A DNA stretch of 64,000 nt from Flavobacterium sp. Lineage in GTDB: Bacteria; Bacteroidota; Bacteroidia; Flavobacteriales; Flavobacteriaceae. The notes beneath the pieces are model-generated. The model did no database searches. It saw only the letters and a program-made list of their open reading frames with translations, and was not told where the DNA came from. Position numbers and translations under genes: made by a program. Shown here piece after piece: positions 44,040-52,604 of this stretch (the stretch's first letter is position 1; the number at the start of each line of letters is the position of its first letter). The stretch lies in assembly GCA_027484725.1 (NCBI GenBank), contig JAIXSK010000030.1, positions 1-64,000 on the forward strand. The letters run 5' to 3'.

Positions 44040-44912
44040 TTATCCCATGATTTCTTTCACTTTTTTACCGATTTCAGCCGGAGAATCTACTACGTGTATA
44101 CCGCATTCGCGCATGATGCGTTTTTTGGCTTCAGCGGTATCGTCAGAACCACCAACAATGGCACCGGCGTGCCCCATGGTTCTACCTTTTGGTGCGGTTT
44201 CACCGGCAATAAAACCAACTACCGGTTTGCGGTTTCCGTCTGCTTTGATCCAACGAGCAGCATCGGCTTCTAATTGTCCGCCAATTTCACCAATCATGAT
44301 GATGCATTTGGTTTCCGGGTCATTCATAAGCATTTCAACGGCCATTTTGGTTGTGGTTCCAATGATCGGGTCACCGCCAATACCAATAGCAGTGGTAATG
44401 CCCATTCCTTGTTTTACTACTTGATCAGCAGCTTCATAGGTTAAGGTTCCTGATTTTGAAACAATTCCTACGTTTCCTTTTTTGAAAACAAAGCCGGGCA
44501 TGATTCCTACTTTGGCTTCTTCCGGGGTAATGACACCCGGGCAGTTTGGACCAATCAATACACAATTGCGTTTTTTGATGTAATCATTTGCTTTGACCAT
44601 ATCGGCCACAGGAATACCTTCGGTAATGGTAATGATTACTTTGATTCCAGCATCAGCAGCTTCCATGATGGCATCAGCGGCAAAAGCAGGCGGAACAAAA
44701 ATAATCGAAGTATCGGCACCGGCTTGGTCAACAGCATCTTTTACCGTATTGAATACCGGACGATCTAAGTGCATGGTTCCTCCTTTACCCGGAGTCACCC
44801 CACCTACTACATTGGTTCCGTATTCAATCATTTGAGAAGCGTGAAAAGTTCCTTCGCTGCCTGTAAAACCTTGTACGATTATTTTTGAATTTTTATTAAC
44901 TAAAACGCTCAT
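44040..44912 (-). CDS. sucD: succinyl-CoA ligase (ADP-forming) subunit alpha
   Basis: 290 residues. TCA-cycle enzyme making ATP (or GTP) from succinyl-CoA. The phosphorylated histidine is His248 in [17 protein letters not shown]; the CoA-binding Rossmann start is [14 protein letters not shown] and IGPNCPGVI follows. sucC is not adjacent, which is common in flavobacteria. It lies 84 bp after the lipid A operon and has its own promoter. Confidence 0.97.
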   Translation of the reverse strand: MSVLVNKNSKIIVQGFTGSEGTFHASQMIEYGTNVVGGVTPGKGGTMHLDRPVFNTVKDAVDQAGADTSIIFVPPAFAADAIMEAADAGIKVIITITEGIPVADMVKANDYIKKRNCVLIGPNCPGVITPEEAKVGIMPGFVFKKGNVGIVSKSGTLTYEAADQVVKQGMGITTAIGIGGDPIIGTTTKMAVEMLMNDPETKCIIMIGEIGGQLEADAARWIKADGNRKPVVGFIAGETAPKGRTMGHAGAIVGGSDDTAEAKKRIMRECGIHVVDSPAEIGKKVKEIMG

Positions 44913-44947
44913 GATATATTTTTTTGGTTGTTTTAAATTTTGCTATG

Positions 44948-44955
44948 CAAATGTA
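44948..44955 (-). promoter_or_regulatory. -7 element of sucD promoter
   Basis: TACATTTG on the minus strand, exact consensus, about 36 bases before the ATG; CTG 19 bases upstream serves as a weak -33. Confidence 0.5.
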
Positions 44956-44996
44956 TATTTTTTAGTAGTTTTTTCAGGGAATAATTTGAAAATTAT

Positions 44997-45356
44997 TTAG
45001 GGCAATTGACTGATTTGAAATCCGCGATACAGCTTGTCATCTTTGATTTCCCAAATGACCATAAAATGCGCTAAAATCATTTCTTCACGCGGATTTTCAA
45101 TGGTTTTAATGCAATGTGTATAACGTACAGAAACCAGATTTCCTTCTTTTAAAATATGGCTGATTCTGGCTTTTGAACGCACATAAGCTTTGCTCAATTC
45201 AGCGGTAAGCGATAAAAGCTGCACTCGGTTGAGTTGTTTAAAACCGGTGCTGCTGTTCCAATCTAAAAGAATATCTGGATGAAGGAATTGATCCATGATT
45301 TCCGGGTTAATCAAGGCATCTGACTTGTAAAAATCTTGTATCAGCTTTTTGGACAT
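44997..45356 (-). CDS. NTF2-like (SnoaL/DUF4440-type) protein
   Basis: 119 residues: KLIQDFYKSDALINPEIMDQ, HPDILLDWNSSTGFKQLNR and VRYTHCIKTIENP with a final FMVIWEIKDDKLYRGFQISQ. This is the small alpha+beta barrel of the NTF2-like superfamily, used as enzyme or binding module; no specific role can be given. It starts 2 bases after the lpxD2 stop and is the last gene of the lipid A operon. Confidence 0.75.
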   Translation of the reverse strand: MSKKLIQDFYKSDALINPEIMDQFLHPDILLDWNSSTGFKQLNRVQLLSLTAELSKAYVRSKARISHILKEGNLVSVRYTHCIKTIENPREEMILAHFMVIWEIKDDKLYRGFQISQLP

Positions 45357-45358
45357 CT

Positions 45359-46291
45359 TTATGATTTTAATTGATTAAGTATGTCTGGAATTTTCTTGAT
45401 GTTGGCCAATTGTTTTAGTTTTTCACGCGATTCTTCAATGGGTGTTCCAAAATATGATTTTCCGCCTTCAACCGATTTGGTCACACCGGTTTGTCCCATA
45501 ATCACCGCTTTGCTTCCAATAGTGATTCCGCTGGTGGTGCCCACTTGACCCCAAAGCGTTACTTCATCTTCTATGACCACACAACCAGCAATTCCGGTCT
45601 GCGAAGCAATCAGACATTTTTTGCCTATTACGGTGTCGTGGCCTACGTGCACTTGATTGTCTAATTTGCTCCCTTCGCCGATGGTTGTGTCTCCGGTAAC
45701 GCCTCGGTCAATAGTACACAAAGCACCAATACCGACTTTGTTTTCAATCACCACGCGTCCGCCAGAAAGCAATTGATCAAAACCTTCCGGTCGCTTTTTG
45801 TAATAAAAAGCATCTGCACCCAGAACGGTTCCGGCATGAATCATCACATCGTCACCAATTACAGTATGGTCATAAATTACCACATTGGAGTGAATCTGAC
45901 AGTTTTTACCAATCACTACGTGGTTTCCGATAAAAACATTGGGTTGAATTATAGTTCCTTCACCAATAATTGCAGTAGACGCAATACTTGATGAACAGGA
46001 GGTAAACGGTCTAAAATGTTGCGTGAGTTTATTGAAATCCCGAAACGGATCCTCTGAAATCAAAAGTGCCTTTCCTTCCGGGCAATCTACTTTTTTGTTG
46101 ATCAAAACAATCGTAGCGGCTGATTGTAAGGCCTTGTCATAATACTTTGGATGGTCAACAAATACAATATCGCCCGGCTCAACCACGTGAATTTCGTTCA
46201 TGCCATAGACCAAAAAATCAGCAGGGCCAACGAATTCACAGCCAATCAAAGCGGCAATTTGTTCGAGTGAATGAACTTTCGGAAACTTCAT
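45359..46291 (-). CDS. second LpxD-like UDP-3-O-acylglucosamine N-acyltransferase
   Basis: 310 residues, left-handed beta helix of hexapeptide repeats (IIGEGTIIQPNVFIGNHVVI, VIGDDVMIHAGTVLG) after an N-terminal uridine-binding domain (FLVYGMNEIHVVEPGDIVFV). The LpxD catalytic-type histidine lies in LDNQVHVGHDTVIGKK. It differs from the longer LpxD encoded at 49081 and lacks part of that protein's C-terminus. It may N-acylate the same precursor with another chain length, or another sugar. One base after the efp stop, inside the lipid A operon. Confidence 0.85.
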   Translation of the reverse strand: MKFPKVHSLEQIAALIGCEFVGPADFLVYGMNEIHVVEPGDIVFVDHPKYYDKALQSAATIVLINKKVDCPEGKALLISEDPFRDFNKLTQHFRPFTSCSSSIASTAIIGEGTIIQPNVFIGNHVVIGKNCQIHSNVVIYDHTVIGDDVMIHAGTVLGADAFYYKKRPEGFDQLLSGGRVVIENKVGIGALCTIDRGVTGDTTIGEGSKLDNQVHVGHDTVIGKKCLIASQTGIAGCVVIEDEVTLWGQVGTTSGITIGSKAVIMGQTGVTKSVEGGKSYFGTPIEESREKLKQLANIKKIPDILNQLKS

Positions 46292-46292
46292 A

Positions 46293-46856
46293 TTACTTTA
46301 CGCGCTCAATATAGTTTCCGGTGGATGTTTCAATTTTGATTTTATCGCCTTCGTTGATGAATAAAGGAACATTAACCAAAGCACCGGTCTCAACGGTCGC
46401 TTGTTTGGTGGCATTGGTAGCCGTATTTCCTTTAACACCCGGTTCGGCATAAGTCACTTCAAGGATAACCGAAGACGGCATATCTACGGACAATGGTAAG
46501 TCTGTCTCCGTGTTGATTTGTACCAAAACATTATCGCCTTCTTTTAAGAATTCCGGCGCATCCAGAGCATTTTTGTTCAATGAGATTTGCTCAAATGTTT
46601 CAGTGTTCATGAAGTGAAATTCTTCACCTTCGGCATAAAGAAACTGAAATTTGTGCGTTTCAACGCGAATTTCTTCAATTTTATGTCCGGCTGAAAAAGT
46701 GTTGTCGATTACTTTTCCGTTGGTAACACTTTTTAATTTTGTTCTAACGAAAGCCGGTCCTTTTCCGGGTTTCACGTGAAGAAATTCAATGATTTTGTAA
46801 ATGTCGTGGTTGAACTTAATGCACAATCCGTTTTTAATATCTGATGTAGATGCCAT
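46293..46856 (-). CDS. efp: translation elongation factor P
   Basis: 187 residues, three beta-barrel domains. Rescues ribosomes stalled at polyproline. The tip lysine is Lys32 in HVKPGKGPAFVRTK. No EpmA/EpmB-like gene is nearby. Its position between lpxA and the second lpxD is typical of Bacteroidota lipid A operons. Confidence 0.96.
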   Translation of the reverse strand: MASTSDIKNGLCIKFNHDIYKIIEFLHVKPGKGPAFVRTKLKSVTNGKVIDNTFSAGHKIEEIRVETHKFQFLYAEGEEFHFMNTETFEQISLNKNALDAPEFLKEGDNVLVQINTETDLPLSVDMPSSVILEVTYAEPGVKGNTATNATKQATVETGALVNVPLFINEGDKIKIETSTGNYIERVK

Positions 46857-46890
46857 TGTTAATATGTTGTAATTGATTATTGATGCTTGT

Positions 46891-47676
46891 TTAATAACTT
46901 CCGGTATAGCCTTTCATGATTCCGCGCGATGAATTTCTAATAAAATCGAGAATTTCGTCGCGTTCCGGGGTGGCTTCCATTTCGGCTTCAATGATGCTTA
47001 AAGCCTGAGAAGTATTGTAGTTTTTTTGATAAAGAATTCGGTAAATGTCTTGAATTTCGCGGATTTTTTCGGTAGTGAATCCGCGTCTGCGCAATCCTAC
47101 TGAGTTAATTCCCACATAAGAGAGCGGCTCTTTGGCTGCTTTGGTAAACGGAGGAACGTCTTTACGAACCAAAGAACCTCCTGAAATCATAGCGTGATCG
47201 CCAATATGAATAAACTGATGAATGGCGGCCAAACCTCCGATAACGGCATGTTTTCCGATGATGACATGGCCAGCCAGTGCTACTCCGTTGACAATGATGG
47301 CGTTGTCGCCAATTTCACAGTCGTGCGCAATGTGTGCGGTAGCCATGATCAAGCAGTTGTTACCAATGACGGTTTTGCCCGATGCAATGGTTCCTCGGTT
47401 GATGGTTACAAATTCACGTATAGTACAGTTGTCTCCAATCACTGCGAGCGAATCTTCTCCGCCAAATTTTAAATCTTGCGGAACAGCTGAGATTACAGCC
47501 CCCGGAAATATATTGCAATTTTTTCCGATGCGAGCGCCTTCCATGATGGTGACGTTTGAGCCAATCCAAGTTCCTTCGCCAATCACCACATTGTTATGGA
47601 TGGTTGTAAAGGGTTCAATAACGACGTTCTTGGCAATTTTCGCTCCCGGATGTACGTATGCTAAAGGTTGATTCAT
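46891..47676 (-). CDS. lpxA: acyl-ACP:UDP-N-acetylglucosamine O-acyltransferase
   Basis: 261 residues, hexapeptide beta helix with C-terminal helical tail (from ~190, VGLRRRGFTTEKIREIQDIY). First acylation of lipid A synthesis. The catalytic base is His118 in ATAHIAHDCEIG, equal to His125 of E. coli. It starts 1 base after the lpxC-fabZ stop. Confidence 0.97.
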   Translation of the reverse strand: MNQPLAYVHPGAKIAKNVVIEPFTTIHNNVVIGEGTWIGSNVTIMEGARIGKNCNIFPGAVISAVPQDLKFGGEDSLAVIGDNCTIREFVTINRGTIASGKTVIGNNCLIMATAHIAHDCEIGDNAIIVNGVALAGHVIIGKHAVIGGLAAIHQFIHIGDHAMISGGSLVRKDVPPFTKAAKEPLSYVGINSVGLRRRGFTTEKIREIQDIYRILYQKNYNTSQALSIIEAEMEATPERDEILDFIRNSSRGIMKGYTGSY

Positions 47677-47677
47677 T

Positions 47678-49066
47678 TTATTGTTTTTTTGAAATTTGCG
47701 CCATCAATTCAGCTTCGGCTACCAATTTTCCGTTGGCATAAGCGTTGGCTTGCATGTGGCAAATACCGCGACGAATTGGACTGATCAAATCGCATTTAAA
47801 AATTAGGGTATCGCCCGGCAATACTTTTTGTTTGAATTTGACATTGTCAATCTTCATGAAGAACGTCAAATAATTTTCAGGATCCGGCACCGAACTCAAA
47901 ATCAAGATGCCTCCGGTTTGTGCCATGGCCTCTACGATGATCACGCCCGGCATTACCGGAGCGCCCGGAAAGTGCCCCACAAAAAAGGTTTCATTCATGG
48001 TCACGTTTTTCATTCCTACTACATGAGCGTCGGACATTTCAATGATGCGATCAACAAACAAAAACGGTGGTCTATGTGGCAGCAAACGCATGATTTCATG
48101 GATGTCCATGAGTGGTTCTTTATTTAAATCATAAGTAGGAACCTGATTGCGCTGCTCAATTTTAATAATTTTAGAAAGTTTCTTGGCAAATTGTGTGTTG
48201 ACAAAATGACCGGGTTTGTTGGCAATTACTTTTCCTTGAATTCGTGTTCCAATGAGTGCCAAATCACCAATAACATCAAGCAATTTATGGCGTGCTGCTT
48301 CGTTGGGATAATGGAGCGTAAGATTGTCTAAAATTCCGTTGGGTTTCACTGCGATTTCTTCTTTGCCAAAAGCCTTTTTAAGATTGGTCATGGTTTTTTC
48401 AGAAATCTCTTTGTCAACATAAACTATTGCGTTGTTCAAATCGCCGCCTTTGATCAACCCGCCATCAAGCAGGGTTTCTAGTTCGTGCAAAAAGCTAAAA
48501 GTTCTGGCATCGGCAATTTCTGTTTTAAAATCACCCATGGTTTTGAGGGTAGCGTTTTGTGTTCCGAGTACTTTGGTACCAAAATCGACCATGGTGGTTA
48601 CTTGGTAATCATCGCTGGGCATAACCAAAATTTCACTTCCGGTAGCTTCATCGGTATAAGATATTACTTCTTTGACCACATATACTTTTCGCTCGGCTTC
48701 TTGCGTAACTATACCGGCTCTTTCAATTGCTTCTACAAAGAATTTTGATGAACCATCCATAATGGGTGGCTCTGACGCATCAAGCTCTATAATAACATTG
48801 TCAATATCACAGCCTACAAAAGCGGCCAAAACGTGTTCAGAAGTTTGAATTTTAACACCTAATTTTTCAAGGTTGGTTCCGCGTTGGGTGTTCACTACAT
48901 AATTGGCGTCTGCTTCAATGATGGGAGAACCTTCTAAATCAACGCGAACAAAAGTATATCCGTTGTTTTCAGGAGCCGGTTTAAAAGTCATCTTCACTTC
49001 TTTTCCGGTATGCAAGCCCACACCTACCAGAGAAACTTCATTTTGGATGGTTTTTTGTTTAACCAT
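47678..49066 (-). CDS. lpxC-fabZ: bifunctional UDP-3-O-acyl-GlcNAc deacetylase / 3-hydroxyacyl-ACP dehydratase
   Basis: 462 residues from ATG 49066 (MVKQKTIQNEVSLVGVGLHT); an upstream TTG in frame is rejected. The N-terminal LpxC zinc deacetylase (~1-305) shows TSEHVLAAFVGCDIDN, and AARHKLLDVIGDLAL with the zinc His/Asp pair. The C-terminal FabZ hotdog domain (~315-462) shows LPHRPPFLFVDRI and the catalytic HFPGAPVMPGV with Glu in VEAMAQ. Fusing the committed lipid A step with fatty acid dehydration is characteristic of Bacteroidota. Five to 14 bases after the lpxD stop. Confidence 0.97.
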   Translation of the reverse strand: MVKQKTIQNEVSLVGVGLHTGKEVKMTFKPAPENNGYTFVRVDLEGSPIIEADANYVVNTQRGTNLEKLGVKIQTSEHVLAAFVGCDIDNVIIELDASEPPIMDGSSKFFVEAIERAGIVTQEAERKVYVVKEVISYTDEATGSEILVMPSDDYQVTTMVDFGTKVLGTQNATLKTMGDFKTEIADARTFSFLHELETLLDGGLIKGGDLNNAIVYVDKEISEKTMTNLKKAFGKEEIAVKPNGILDNLTLHYPNEAARHKLLDVIGDLALIGTRIQGKVIANKPGHFVNTQFAKKLSKIIKIEQRNQVPTYDLNKEPLMDIHEIMRLLPHRPPFLFVDRIIEMSDAHVVGMKNVTMNETFFVGHFPGAPVMPGVIIVEAMAQTGGILILSSVPDPENYLTFFMKIDNVKFKQKVLPGDTLIFKCDLISPIRRGICHMQANAYANGKLVAEAELMAQISKKQ

Positions 49067-49080
49067 TGTATACAATTTTA

Positions 49081-50103
49081 TTATTGATTTTTTTTGTTGA
49101 GTTCATTGATTTCATGCACAATCTTAGGCAAATTTCTAAAATGCACATATGATTTGTTGTAATCGCCGTAGTTAAACGCCGGACTACCTTGTAAAACTTC
49201 GTTGTCTTTGATGTTTTTGCCAATACCTGATTGTGCTTGTATGCGCACATTGTTTCCGATGGTTAAATGTCCGGCAAAACCAACTTGACCTCCGATGATA
49301 CAATTTTTACCGATTTTGGTTGAACCCGCCACACCGGTTTGTGCCGCAATAACAGTATTCTCGCCAATTTCTACATTATGTGCAATTTGAATTTGATTGT
49401 CTAACTTAACGCCTTTGCGAATAATAGTTGAGCCCATGGTTGCACGGTCAATCGTAGTTGAAGCACCGATTTCAACATTGTCTTCAAGCACAACATTGCC
49501 AATTTGTGGAACTTTGGTATATGAACCTTCTGCATTGGGCGCAAATCCAAATCCATCTGCCCCAATAATTGCTCCGGAATGAATCACACAATCATGGCCA
49601 ATTACAGTGTCAGCGTATATTTTGGCTCCGGCAAAAACGGTAACATTGTCTCCAATTTTTACATTGTCACCAATATAGCTGTTCGGATATATTTTGACAT
49701 TGTTGCCCAATACAACACGCTCACCCACATAACTAAAACTCCCTAAGTACAGATTTTCACCGTAAGTAGCTGATTTAGAAATAACCGTCTGCTCTTCAAT
49801 GCCCACTTTACTGGCTTTCATGGCCTGATCGTAGTAAGTAAGCAATTTGGTGAAAGCGAGATAAGCATCTGCCACTTTAATCATGGTTGTGGTCAGAGTT
49901 GATTCAGGCACAAAAGTCTGATTGACAATGGTAATGGTGGCCTGTGTGGTATAAATGTGTGCTTCGTATTTGGGGTTGGCCAAAAAAGTGAGTGAGCCCT
50001 GGGTGCCTTCTTCAATTTTTGATAAGGTCGAAACTTCGGCATTTGGGTTCCCTACTACTTCACCCTCAAGGATGCCTGCTATTTGCTCTGCTGTAAATTT
50101 CAT
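49081..50103 (-). CDS. lpxD: UDP-3-O-(3-hydroxyacyl)glucosamine N-acyltransferase
   Basis: 340 residues, the normal LpxD length. N-terminal uridine domain (ILEGEVVGNPNAEVSTLSKI, GSLTFLANPKYE), hexapeptide beta helix, catalytic His in LDNQIQIAHNVEIG, and a helical C-terminus (HFRNLPKIVHEINELNKK). Third step of lipid A synthesis. First gene of the operon lpxD, lpxC-fabZ, lpxA, efp, lpxD2, NTF2-like. Confidence 0.97.
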   Translation of the reverse strand: MKFTAEQIAGILEGEVVGNPNAEVSTLSKIEEGTQGSLTFLANPKYEAHIYTTQATITIVNQTFVPESTLTTTMIKVADAYLAFTKLLTYYDQAMKASKVGIEEQTVISKSATYGENLYLGSFSYVGERVVLGNNVKIYPNSYIGDNVKIGDNVTVFAGAKIYADTVIGHDCVIHSGAIIGADGFGFAPNAEGSYTKVPQIGNVVLEDNVEIGASTTIDRATMGSTIIRKGVKLDNQIQIAHNVEIGENTVIAAQTGVAGSTKIGKNCIIGGQVGFAGHLTIGNNVRIQAQSGIGKNIKDNEVLQGSPAFNYGDYNKSYVHFRNLPKIVHEINELNKKNQ

Positions 50104-50171
50104 CGGCGGTATTCTGCGTGTGGCCTTAGTTCAGATTTCATGTTGATTCAAAGCGTTTGCTTTTGAACGCA

Positions 50172-50179
50172 CAAAAATA
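50172..50179 (-). promoter_or_regulatory. Candidate -7 element of the lipid A operon
   Basis: TATTTTTG on the minus strand fits TAnnTTTG and stands ~69 bases before the lpxD ATG; the -33 region is poor. Confidence 0.4.
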
Positions 50180-50199
50180 TAAAAAATCGGTTTTGGTTG

Positions 50200-51435
50200 T
50201 TAATTTTCGATGAGTTGTTTCGGATAACAAACGTAATATTTAGTCACCGGTTTAGACAGCGCTTTTAAATTGAGCTGATCTGAGGCTTCTACAACGTCTT
50301 CAATAGTTTTGTCTTTTTTGAGAATTCTAATCGGTTCGGCTGATTTGTTGTAGGCTTGATTTTTAATTTTTCCTTTAAAAACAAAGTACTGAGCTTCTTG
50401 TGCAGAAAGTTTGCTTTGTTGCATCAGACGTTGGCTCAAATCATCTATAAACTCAGGGGCAAACTTATCGCTGCTGAGTTTTATTTTGAGCAAATCACGG
50501 TTGATGATCATTTTAGATAAACTACTCAAAATAAAATCATCGTGGGTTTGCCAAGCTTTGAGTGCGCTGATGATATCAAAATCATCTAATTCAGAAAATT
50601 TGTGTAAAACTTGTGCATCAAAATGACTGAGTTCAATTTTATGTGTCATAAAAAAAGCCAAAGCATCACTTGATTTAAGAACGGTTCCTTTGAGCGAAAG
50701 TTCTTTGGCTCTTTTTAAAATTTTGGTTAAAATTAATTCCGCTACCAAACTGGTTTTGTGCAAATAAGCTTGCCAATACATCAATCGTCTGGCCATCAGA
50801 AATTTCTCGATTGAATAAATGCCTTTTTCTTCCATCACCAAAACATCATCCACCACATTGAGCATTTGAATCAGTCGGTCTGAATTGATGTTTCCTTCGG
50901 CTACTCCGGTGTAAAAGCTATCGCGTTTTAAATAATCCATTCGGTCCATATCCAGTTGACTCGAGATGAGTTGCAACATAAATTTTCGCGGATATTCACC
51001 TTTAAAAACCTGAATAGCCAATGAGAGCTGACCGTTGAATTCACGATTGAGTTCATCCATAAACAACAAGGATAATTGCTCATGACTCACATTCTCAACA
51101 ATGCTGTGCTCCATAGCATGCGAAAAAGGTCCGTGTCCGATATCGTGCAACAAAATGGCAATCAACAAAGCATTTTCTTCCTCTTTATTAATACTCACTT
51201 GTTTAAATCGAAGAACCTCAATGGCTTTTTGCATCATGTGCATACAACCTAAAGCATGGTGAAAACGCGTGTGATGAGCTCCGGGATACACCAAATACGA
51301 GAGTCCCATTTGTGAGATGCGTCGAAGTCTCTGAAAAAAAGGATGCTGAATTAAATCATACAACAACGCATTCGGGATTGTGATAAATCCATAAATCGGA
51401 TCGTTGAGTATTTTGAGTTTGTTGATTTGGCTCAC
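50200..51435 (-). CDS. HD-domain phosphohydrolase (dGTPase-like)
   Basis: 411 residues from GTG 51435 (VSQINKLKILNDPIYGFITI). HD metal-binding residues are visible: FHHALGCMHMM, then HDIGHGPFSHAMEH (the HD pair) and MDRMDYLKRDSFYTG. The family is SAMHD1/dGTPase-like (COG1078). Start choice: the frame also runs back to a TTG at 51492, but a perfect promoter -7 (51456-51463) and a terminator fill that region, so an internal GTG 18-20 bases after the predicted transcription start fits best. Substrate (dNTPs) inferred from the family. Confidence 0.88.
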   Translation of the reverse strand: MSQINKLKILNDPIYGFITIPNALLYDLIQHPFFQRLRRISQMGLSYLVYPGAHHTRFHHALGCMHMMQKAIEVLRFKQVSINKEEENALLIAILLHDIGHGPFSHAMEHSIVENVSHEQLSLLFMDELNREFNGQLSLAIQVFKGEYPRKFMLQLISSQLDMDRMDYLKRDSFYTGVAEGNINSDRLIQMLNVVDDVLVMEEKGIYSIEKFLMARRLMYWQAYLHKTSLVAELILTKILKRAKELSLKGTVLKSSDALAFFMTHKIELSHFDAQVLHKFSELDDFDIISALKAWQTHDDFILSSLSKMIINRDLLKIKLSSDKFAPEFIDDLSQRLMQQSKLSAQEAQYFVFKGKIKNQAYNKSAEPIRILKKDKTIEDVVEASDQLNLKALSKPVTKYYVCYPKQLIEN

Positions 51436-51455
51436 GCTGATTTTATTTTGGCCAA

Positions 51456-51488
51456 CAAAGATAGCAGTTAACATCAAACGGAGGTCAA
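51456..51488 (-). promoter_or_regulatory. Promoter of the HD-domain gene
   Basis: TTG, 22 bases, TATCTTTG on the minus strand. It lies between the terminator of the previous gene and the GTG at 51435, which sets the start of the coding region. Confidence 0.55.
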
Positions 51489-51495
51489 ACAAATA

Positions 51496-51530
51496 AAAAA
51501 AACACCGGTCATTTTAACCGATGTTTTCTC
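51496..51530 (-). terminator. Terminator of the 93-residue protein gene
   Basis: On the minus strand AAAACATCGGT pairs with ACCGGTGTTTT (one U-G pair) and is followed by T-run; it is 18 bases after the stop at 51548. Confidence 0.8.
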
Positions 51531-51547
51531 AGGAGATAAATTAAAAT

Positions 51548-51829
51548 TTATGCTGCGTAATAAATCCTGTTGATAGGAATTCCGGCGCCTTGTTTAAGTA
51601 CTACTTGTTCGTCGGTGAGTGCCCAAACAGTTGTTTCTACCATTTTTTTAGATTGATTGTCTTCAAAGAAAATCTTGATTTTGGAGTGCTCTAAATTACC
51701 CAAAGCCAAGGCGCGTTGCAAATCAACCTTTCGCTGACTGATGGCTTGTGGATTGTCAAGAACGTCTGTGTGTGGAAATTTCAACGAGTGAATTTGCTCT
51801 TTTGCAATGTTTTCAAAAGGTGTTGCCAT
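51548..51829 (-). CDS. conserved hypothetical protein, 93 residues
   Basis: Not recognised. Soluble and mixed: a helical start (PFENIAKEQIHSLKF), AISQRKVDLQRALALGNLEH, then beta strands KIKIFFEDNQSKKMVETTVW and ALTDEQVVLKQGAGIPINRI. No signal peptide or membrane span. Own terminator behind; it looks like a housekeeping protein of the family Flavobacteriaceae because composition and codon use match the neighbours, but that is an impression only. Confidence 0.75.
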   Translation of the reverse strand: MATPFENIAKEQIHSLKFPHTDVLDNPQAISQRKVDLQRALALGNLEHSKIKIFFEDNQSKKMVETTVWALTDEQVVLKQGAGIPINRIYYAA

Positions 51830-51994
51830 AACAGTATTTTTTTGGTTAGTAATAGATTAGGGTTAGGCAATTTAATAAAAAAATATTACAAACCCTTTTC
51901 TTGTGTTGATTTATCGATGTATAACGTTAACAGCAAATATTTCATATACCCTACCTCATAAATTTTTCATAACATTGAGCCATAAAATAATCTT

Positions 51995-52555
51995 ATGCTC
52001 AGCTTCAATTTTAGTCCTTTTCCCCATCTTGAAACCCAGCGTTTGTTGCTCAGAAGAGTCACTGCTGATGACGCTCCGCAGATATTTGCTTTGCGCAGTA
52101 ATCCTAAAACCATGAAGTTTATTCCCAGACCTTTGGTCACTTCAATTGAAGAAGCTTTGGAGCATTTTAAGATGATTGACGATAAAATCAACAGCAATGA
52201 AGGGATTAACTGGGCTATTACACTCAAAGCAAATCCACAACTTATAGGCATCATTGGTCACTACAGATTGCAACCAGAAAATCATAGAACTGAAATTGGC
52301 TATATGATTTTACCTGAATTCAGCGGAAAAGGCTTTACTACTGAAGCCATTGATGCCGTTTTGGCATACGGTTTTGAAGTGATGCAATTACACTCTGTTG
52401 AGGCAGTCATTGATCCTGAGAATTTTGCTTCTGAGAAAGTTTTAATCAAAAATGGTTTTGTCAAAGAAGCACATATTTTAGAAAACGAATTATACGAAGG
52501 AAAGTTCTGGGATACTGTGATTTATTCGCTTTTGCGCCGAAATTTTCGCAAATAA
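51995..52555 (+). CDS. GNAT-family N-acetyltransferase (RimJ/RimL-like)
   Basis: 186 residues: LETQRLLLRRVTADDAPQIF, then IGIIGHYRLQPENHRTEIGY, and the acetyl-CoA-binding GKGFTTEAIDAVLAYGFEVM, with the typical SEKVLIKNGFVKE end. Acetylates a protein N-terminus or small amine; the substrate is unknown. The 165-bp divergent gap before it has no other recognisable feature. Confidence 0.88.
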   Translation: MLSFNFSPFPHLETQRLLLRRVTADDAPQIFALRSNPKTMKFIPRPLVTSIEEALEHFKMIDDKINSNEGINWAITLKANPQLIGIIGHYRLQPENHRTEIGYMILPEFSGKGFTTEAIDAVLAYGFEVMQLHSVEAVIDPENFASEKVLIKNGFVKEAHILENELYEGKFWDTVIYSLLRRNFRK

Positions 52556-52583
52556 AAAAGCCGCTGATTTTCACCAACGGCTT
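52553..52583 (-). terminator. Terminator of the S8 protease gene
   Basis: On the minus strand AAGCCGTTG pairs with CAGCGGCTT (one U-G pair) and is followed by TTTTTATTT. It separates the convergent GNAT and S8 genes. Confidence 0.75.
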
Positions 52584-52604
52584 GCATTATATTTGTGTTT
52601 TTGA

